Origin: Thermothelomyces thermophilus ATCC 42464
Lineage: Eukaryota > Ascomycota > Sordariomycetes > Sordariales > Chaetomiaceae
NCBI RefSeq assembly: GCF_000226095.1
Contig: NC_016475.1
Coordinates: forward strand, 310,001 to 374,000
Direction: 5' to 3'
Length of the DNA stretch: 64,000 bases
The translations under genes were made by a program, and so were the position numbers. The notes below the pieces were generated by a model, which searched no databases, had not been told where the DNA came from, and worked only from the letters and a program-made list of their open reading frames with translations. This document shows positions 58,201 to 64,000 of the stretch, piece by piece. How positions within the stretch are numbered: the stretch's first letter is position 1; every line of letters starts with the position of its first letter.

Positions 58201-61200
58201 AGTCTTTGAGCATCCACCTGCTCCTCCATGATTTGCGGCGAGCGTACGCGACAGAACGGGCCATCATCGAGCCCGACCAGTTCTCTTACCCACATTATCT
58301 CTACTTTCTCAAGATGGTCCGGCAAGAAAGCAGCCTGGCTTTCTGGAGGGAGAAGTTGAAGGGCGTCCCTCCTTGCCTATTTCCACGGCTTACCGTTCTG
58401 CCCGGCGAACTGGGGTTCGTCAACACCGGCGTCGAACTTGACATCACATCGTACCAATTATCCGGGTTTGCCCGGACTCATAAATCCACCGTCGACGCCA
58501 TTCTACGGCTCGCATGGGCCCTCGTTTTGCGATGCTTCACCGGTTCGAATCTCGTCTGCTTCGGGTTTCAAACCCTCGGCCGCGACGATTCGATACTCGG
58601 AATGCGGCATGCCGTGGGGTCCTTCTCAAACACGGTGGCTTGCAACTACGAACTAGCGACGTACAGCACGATCGCCGCGGCATTGCACATGGTTGAGGAG
58701 CATCTCGTTACCTGTCTCCCTCACCAGCACTTCACCCTGGCCGAACTCCAACATGCCATGGGCATGAAAGGCGGGGAGCGCCTGTTCAACTCGTGCTTAA
58801 CCTTCACGGAAGAGCCAGCCGGTCTGAACAGCAAATTCACCACACGAACCAGCTTCGAGCTGAAGCCCATCTCGCTGCAGCAGACCTTTGATGTGGACGT
58901 TGTTGTCAACACGCGCTTCACCGCCGGCAAACTAATTGTCGATATTGGACAGCGGGTCATGTCCCCGGAGCAGTCCGTCAACGTGGCAAACACCTTTGGA
59001 AAAGCTATCCGCGCGATTCTCTCCTCCCCTAATACTGCCATCGGCTTGGTCGACCTCTTCAGCGACAGGGACTATGCCCAAATTCTTGCTTGGGAGGCCG
59101 AGTCACCTCCCCAATTTAAGGAGCCGGTACAATCTGTGGTCCATGACCTCATCTCCCGACAGGCCAAAATGCAACCATCGTCGCAGGCCATCTGTTCTTG
59201 GGACGGATCGTTTACGTATCTCGAGCTCGAAGAGGAGGCAACCAGGCTGGCTCATCACCTCGTCGATGTCGGGGTTGGCCCACATTCTGTCGTTCCCGTC
59301 GTGATGGACAAGTGCAAGCTCGCCCCTGTTGCCATGATCGCCGTGCTGAAGTAAGAAAACAAGACACTTTCGATCAAAGAACCCACGGCTAACACCTAGT
59401 ACCCCAGGTCCGGCGCGGCATTTGTTCCCGTCGACTCACTGGAACTCGGCATGATCCAACCCATCTTTGAGCGCCTCAACTCTCGAGTGGCCATTTCCTC
59501 AGAGCGTGCCGCCCCTGTCCTTGGAAACCTCTTCGACCGTGTCGTTATTCTCATAGACGAACTAATGAACGTTCTGCCGCGAGGTCAAGGGCCGCTGACC
59601 TCCATGGCCACGCCAGGTGACCCGGCCTGCATCTTCTTCGTGCCGGCATCGTCAACCGAGGCCAAGGGAATCACCTTCAGCCACGCAGCCTTGTCAACTG
59701 CCCTAGAAGGGCAGGGCCACGCCGCGAGGATCTCGCCTCTCAGCCGGGTGATGCAGCTTTCATCGTTCAATGTGGACATCTGCATTACTGAGATCTTCAC
59801 GACCCTAAGTCACGGCGGCTGTGTCTGCATTCCTTCCGCGGTAGAGAGGTTGCAAGATTTCTCTGCCGCCGTCAACAGGATGCAGGTCAACTGGTCGTAC
59901 ATGACGCCGCTGCTGTCTAGAAAAGTGGACCCGATGCTGCTCCCCTCGCTCCAGGTGGTGTGTTTCCGGACCCGAGGGCTTGATGAGGACACCTACAACA
60001 TTTGGCATGGCAAGGTGAATGTGATCTTGGCGTACGGCCCTCAGGAGGTGTGCCCTCTGGGCATTGCCTTTGTCGAAGCGCTCGGACCCCACCACTTCAA
60101 GAGCATTGGCTGGCCCTTTGCTGGGAACCTGTTGATTGTGAATCCAGAGGATCACAAGAAGCGCGTGCCTGTTGGCGCGGTTGGTGAATTGGTCGTTGAA
60201 GGACCGACCATAGGGGTCCCGTACCCGAACAGGGAGTCGACCATGACCCCTCTGTCACCGCTGGGGCCCGCGGCCGAAGGCAAGGCGCGGTATTTCAAGA
60301 CTGGCCATCGGGTAAGGTACACCGAGAGGGGGTTGATGGAGTTCATCTCGGGTTCGCGCGACGATGATGGCAAGGATGGCAGGGTTGTCAACCTCACAGA
60401 GATTGAGCAGTACCTGCGCCGTTGCCTCGGACAAGGCATTGATGTCGTCGTCGAGAACGTCATCTTCCGTGGCAAAGCCAAGAACGACACCGTGCTCACC
60501 GCCTTCATCGAGCTCGGTGACCGTCTGGGTAACGAGGAGACTCTCTCGTCGCTGAGCCCAACAACGAAGGAGCAGCTCGCCCTGGCGAAGCAGCTCGTTG
60601 AACTCGGGCTCAAGAACAGATTCCCGCAGTCCATGATACCTTCGGCATTTGTCCCCGTCAAACACCTTCCCATCACGCCGTCACTCAAGGTCAACCGGCG
60701 ACGGCTGCTCAAAATGATCGCCGGCCTGACTAAGGAGGATCTGGTTGGGCTTGCTAAGGTGCCGAATACAGCAAATTTCCAGCATCTGAAGCCTTTGCCA
60801 TTGACACAGAGCGAGGAGAAGATGCGGGCTATATGGGCGCGAGTGTTGGGCGTCGAGGAGGCCAAGATCTCAACCTTTGACAGCTTCTTCACTCTCGGCG
60901 GAGATGACATCGTCGCCGCGCAGTTGGTGGCCGTTTGCCGACAGCAGGGGATCTCCGTATCGATCGCTGACATCTTGCGAAACGTTACCCTGGCCGAGCT
61001 CAGTCAGGCGGTCACCACCGTCGACTCTCCGCACGCCCCACAGGAACAAGGCACCTCTCCCGCTCCGCCAGCGACAACACCGTCGCCCATACCCTTGCCA
61101 CCTAACGCGATCAAGGAAGTCTTCATCGAGAAAGTCATTGCTCCGGGTGTTGGAGTCGACGCGAGCGTGATCGCCGATGCGGCCGAGGCCTCATCGGCCC

Positions 61201-63869
61201 AAATACGGTACATCGAGACCGGCATGCTAGGGGGTCGTACGAACATCAACTACTTAGTCTTTAATTTCACCGGGACCGTCGACTCCAAGAAGTTGGAAGA
61301 TGCTTGCAAGACCCTGGTGTCTATACACCCCATCCTTCGCACCGCCTTCGTGCCGCATAATCGCCGAGTATACCAGGCCGTTATCAGGTCTAACAGCATC
61401 GAATTCACCCGGCAACACTGCCAAACACGGCGGCTTGCCAACATGCTGGACAAGGAGATCAAGAAGGACCAGAGCACGCCTATCCGATTCGAGAATCCCG
61501 TCACTAAGTTCATATTCCTCGACGGTGGCAAGCAGTCAATTCTCATCCTCCGGCTGTCCAAGGCGCAGTACGACGATCTCTCGGTTGCCCTATTGGTCAA
61601 GGATCTCAAGCGACTATACGATGGCTCTCAGAAGCCGCCTCGGCGTCCGACGTACTGCGACTTTGTGCGCACCACCCAAGCCGCCAATTCGCTCGGGGCG
61701 GAAGAGTACTGGCGGGCGCTGCTTGAGGGCTCGGCGGTCACGCAGGTCGTCGCTCACCCGCAGCCGTACCCGATGTCGACAAACGTTCAGACGATTAGCA
61801 ACCCTGCGATCTCGCTGGGATCGCTCTCTAGCCTCGGCATCTCCTTTGAAACCGTCCTCAAGGGAGCCTGGGCGATGGTCCTCGCAAATCTTTCCGCCTC
61901 CTCCGATGTCGTTTTCGGTGAACTTGTCGACGGCCGCCACATCAGACTTCCCGACGGGCATTCGGTTGCCGGCGTTATGGGGCCGACCGTCAATGCGACC
62001 CCGGTCCGGGTCCAGTTTCCGGACACCCCGCTGACGCCGCTGAACCTTCTCCAGTACATCCACGCACAGCGCGTGTCTGGCATTCCTTTCGAGAATCTCG
62101 GCACCCTGACGATCGTGGAGAAGTGCACGCCATGGCCCTACTGGACTCGATTCAGCACACTGGTGCAGCACCAGTACCAAGACACCGCCATCAACCCTTC
62201 CGAGCCGAAATCGTTCCACCTCGGCTCGGCCTCTTGCAAGTTCACCATCCACGAGTCCAACGCGCAGGACGTGCCGGATATGTTTGTGAGGTCTCTGGTG
62301 CGTCCGCCGGATCGTGTCGAAATCTCCATCACGTTCTGCGCCGACCGCATTCCCGAAAAGTTTGCCGAACACGCGCTCCGCATGCTCTGCTCAACCGTCA
62401 GCCTGCTCACCAGCGTTAGCATCATGCAGCCCGTCATCCCATGCGGATATCAGTACCGGAACATGATCAAGCGGATCCCGCTCCCGCCGAAGGCTGCGCA
62501 CGCGGAAGATGTGGAGTTAGCAGAGAGTGTAATGAACTCTCTGAGCAACGAACAGGTGGAAGCCGTCCAGACAATCATTCAGGATACTTGGACCTCGATT
62601 CTCAACCCTAGAGCACTGGGCGTTCCCGAATCCCAGATCCACAATGCCGCCTTCTTCGATCTCTGGGGTAGCCTCATTCCGGCGGCCCAGATCACGGAGC
62701 AGCTCAACACCGAGCTGCCAAAACTTCAGCACCCGGGAGCCGACGCTAGTCTCCAAGTCACCATGGAGGAGATTGTCGAGAACCCGACGATGCTGAAGCA
62801 GTTTGAGCTCATTGCGACCAAGCTTAAGGCCTTGTCCGCCAAAGAGTCCCAGAAGGGCAAGGAGACAGAAAGGGGGGCCTGGACCGCAAAACCCCCGTCT
62901 CATCAATCCCACAAGAGGAAACCAAGCGGGAGTATCTCTATCCCGACGCCCTCCTTCAGCAGCCGCATCCGCCGTTTTGCCAGCACCGTCGCCCGGACAG
63001 CTTCCCCACCAACCAACAACAGCAATCACAACACAGCCGCCGTGATTCGACATCCAGCTCAGTCTCAACCACCGCCAACCCCGACCTCCCCGGTCGCCAT
63101 CGGTCTGGCCTCGGCCATGGTCGCCGATCTCTCCCCTCTTTCACCCAAGATCATCGGCAGCGTCAGCCCCAACAACTCTTCGGGCACCGGCACCCCGCGC
63201 ACGACGCCGAGCACAAGCAACTCGAGCCCGGGCCTGCAGGTCCCCTCGGTCGCGCCGCAACTTCCCAGCCTCCCAGCGTTCGAGCCCATCGCCGAAGAGA
63301 CCGAGTCTCTGGACGGGATGCACGGCGACATCTCATCGGCGGCCCCCCCGGCCGCCGCCTCGCAACCTGTGTTCCGCCAGTCCAATCCTCCTACCCAACA
63401 CGGCATCGGCATCGTGTTCGGCGAGCCGGATAGCATGACCGAGGGCAGCACCGCGAGCAGCGCGAACGCGAGCACCGACGCGACGCTCGCCACGACACTG
63501 GTCGGTAATGGGGGGGGGGTTGCAAACGCGGGGGGGACCATGGCCGGGGCGCCTCCGGTTCGGAGTGAGATCAAGAATGGCGAGATGGAGTGGGACGGGC
63601 AGAAAGATGGCGACCGGGACACACTGGGCCCATTGCCGGGCGCGATCAACGCGGCCTATCTCGCGAAGGCGCCTGGGAATATGCGAGCTGCGCTCCCGAA
63701 TACCCCGTTAATGCGCGGTGCCGCCGGCGGCGGTTCTATTGGTACTCCTAGTAGTGTAGGCGAGGAGGGTCTGGAGGATCTGGTCAGTCCGCTGAGTGCG
63801 GTCACGCTCACGCCTGCAAGTGCGGGTGGTGCTGGGAGGTATCATGCTCAGCAGCAGCAGCAGCAGTAG
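55223..63869 (+). CDS. NRPS-like multidomain protein with degenerate catalytic sites (pseudo-synthetase)
   Basis: Three exons: 55223-58147, 58203-59350 and 59408-63869; introns of 55 and 57 bp have GT..AG ends and GCTAAC branch sites and restore domain continuity. Length is 2,844 residues. The start has a good context (CGCCATGG) just before the first domain. Order: carrier T1 (about 25-93), adenylation C-terminal subdomain only (about 150-250), T2 (275-345), epimerisation-type domain (360-800, HHLAVD 496-501, TVGWFT 643-648), condensation C2 (838-1270), adenylation A (about 1290-1800), T3 (1825-1895), C3 (1955-2365), T4-like (2405-2475), Ser/Pro/Gly-rich disordered tail ending in poly-Gln. 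Key residues are lost: T1 Glu57, T2 Glu308 and T3 Asp1858 replace the phosphopantetheine Ser; Thr971 and Lys2076 replace the condensation His; A7 reads TGH for TGD. Only the epimerisation-type motif looks intact. Peptide synthesis by a normal thiotemplate route seems impossible. Confidence 0.85.
63849..63866. repeat. (CAG)6 tract at the end of the NRPS-like frame
   Basis: Six CAG codons encode the final Gln residues and are followed at once by TAG. Such tracts change length easily; a length change not divisible by three, or an unseen splice, would move the end of the protein. Confidence 0.8.
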
Positions 63870-64000
63870 TATACTTCTAGTCGTGGGGGGATATGGTGGT
63901 GGAAATGTGTCAGCCGTATCGAGCCCGAGTCCGGATACGCCGGCAAACGGGGATCGGTTTGGACGTGGCGGGGTGGGTTCCTCGTCTGTCACAGGATCAT
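63870..64000 (+). other. Sequence after the NRPS-like stop, possibly still coding
   Basis: A different plus frame stays open from before the CAG tract to the window edge and reads as Gly/Ser/Pro-rich low-complexity protein (GGYGGGNVSAV, SSPSPDTPANGDRFG), similar in style to the tail upstream. The gene may have another exon or a frame change here, or the resemblance may be chance in GC-rich DNA. Confidence 0.35.

Noticed and set aside
1-64000. CRISPR arrays, bacterial-type operons or riboswitches
   Set aside because: No regularly spaced short repeats. Introns, WD40/TOG proteins and RIP-like mutation show a fungal nuclear genome.

Overview
This window is filamentous-fungal nuclear DNA, probably from a Sordariomycete (Sordariales, perhaps Chaetomiaceae; the taxon is an inference). 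The reasons are short introns of 55-85 bp with GT..AG ends, an intron-bearing tRNA, a LIS1/nudF gene, a TOG-domain Stu2/XMAP215 gene, a fungal NRPS-type gene, and a large transposon block saturated with C-to-T / G-to-A (RIP-like) changes.

Left two thirds (about 1-43.5 kb): a nested retrotransposon island with no intact host gene. Element C, an old Gypsy-type LTR element (LTRs 190-641 and 27441-27892), carries gag, protease and RT remnants followed in the same frame by a Ulp1/C48-like peptidase remnant. It was interrupted by a Tad1-like LINE (LINE-1, 3441-8685, 16-bp target duplication) and by chromovirus A (12458-27393, 5-bp duplication GATTC). A was later interrupted by the much younger chromovirus B (13033-20560, duplication ACTAG, LTRs identical by eye). 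To the right lie a second, 3'-truncated LINE copy (LINE-2, 27893-30780 plus 38382-39110) split by chromovirus D (30781-38376, duplication CTATA), and the 3' part of a fourth Gypsy element, E (39111 to about 42880), with integrase, chromodomain and AT-hooks. A, B and D are one family. They share a gag stop codon, a -1 gag/pol overlap with a slippery heptamer and hairpin, a primer-binding site complementary to the LTR itself (self-priming type), and an antisense accessory ORF that overlaps the end of pol.

Right third (about 43.5-64 kb): GC-richer unique DNA. In order: a four-exon thiol/halide methyltransferase gene (minus); nudF/LIS1 (minus) head-to-head with a Stu2/XMAP215 gene (plus), both microtubule-system genes; tRNA-Gly(CCC) with a 14-nt intron; about 2.6 kb with no recognisable gene; then a very long NRPS-type gene (about 2,844 codons, three exons).

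The NRPS-like gene is the most striking single gene. The frame is open over 8.5 kb, yet the phosphopantetheine serine is replaced by Glu, Glu and Asp in three carrier domains, the condensation His is replaced by Thr and Lys, and several adenylation motifs are broken. It looks like a maintained pseudo-synthetase rather than an ordinary pseudogene. The other strong observations are the self-priming covariation and frameshift signal in the chromoviruses and the C48 peptidase module in element C.
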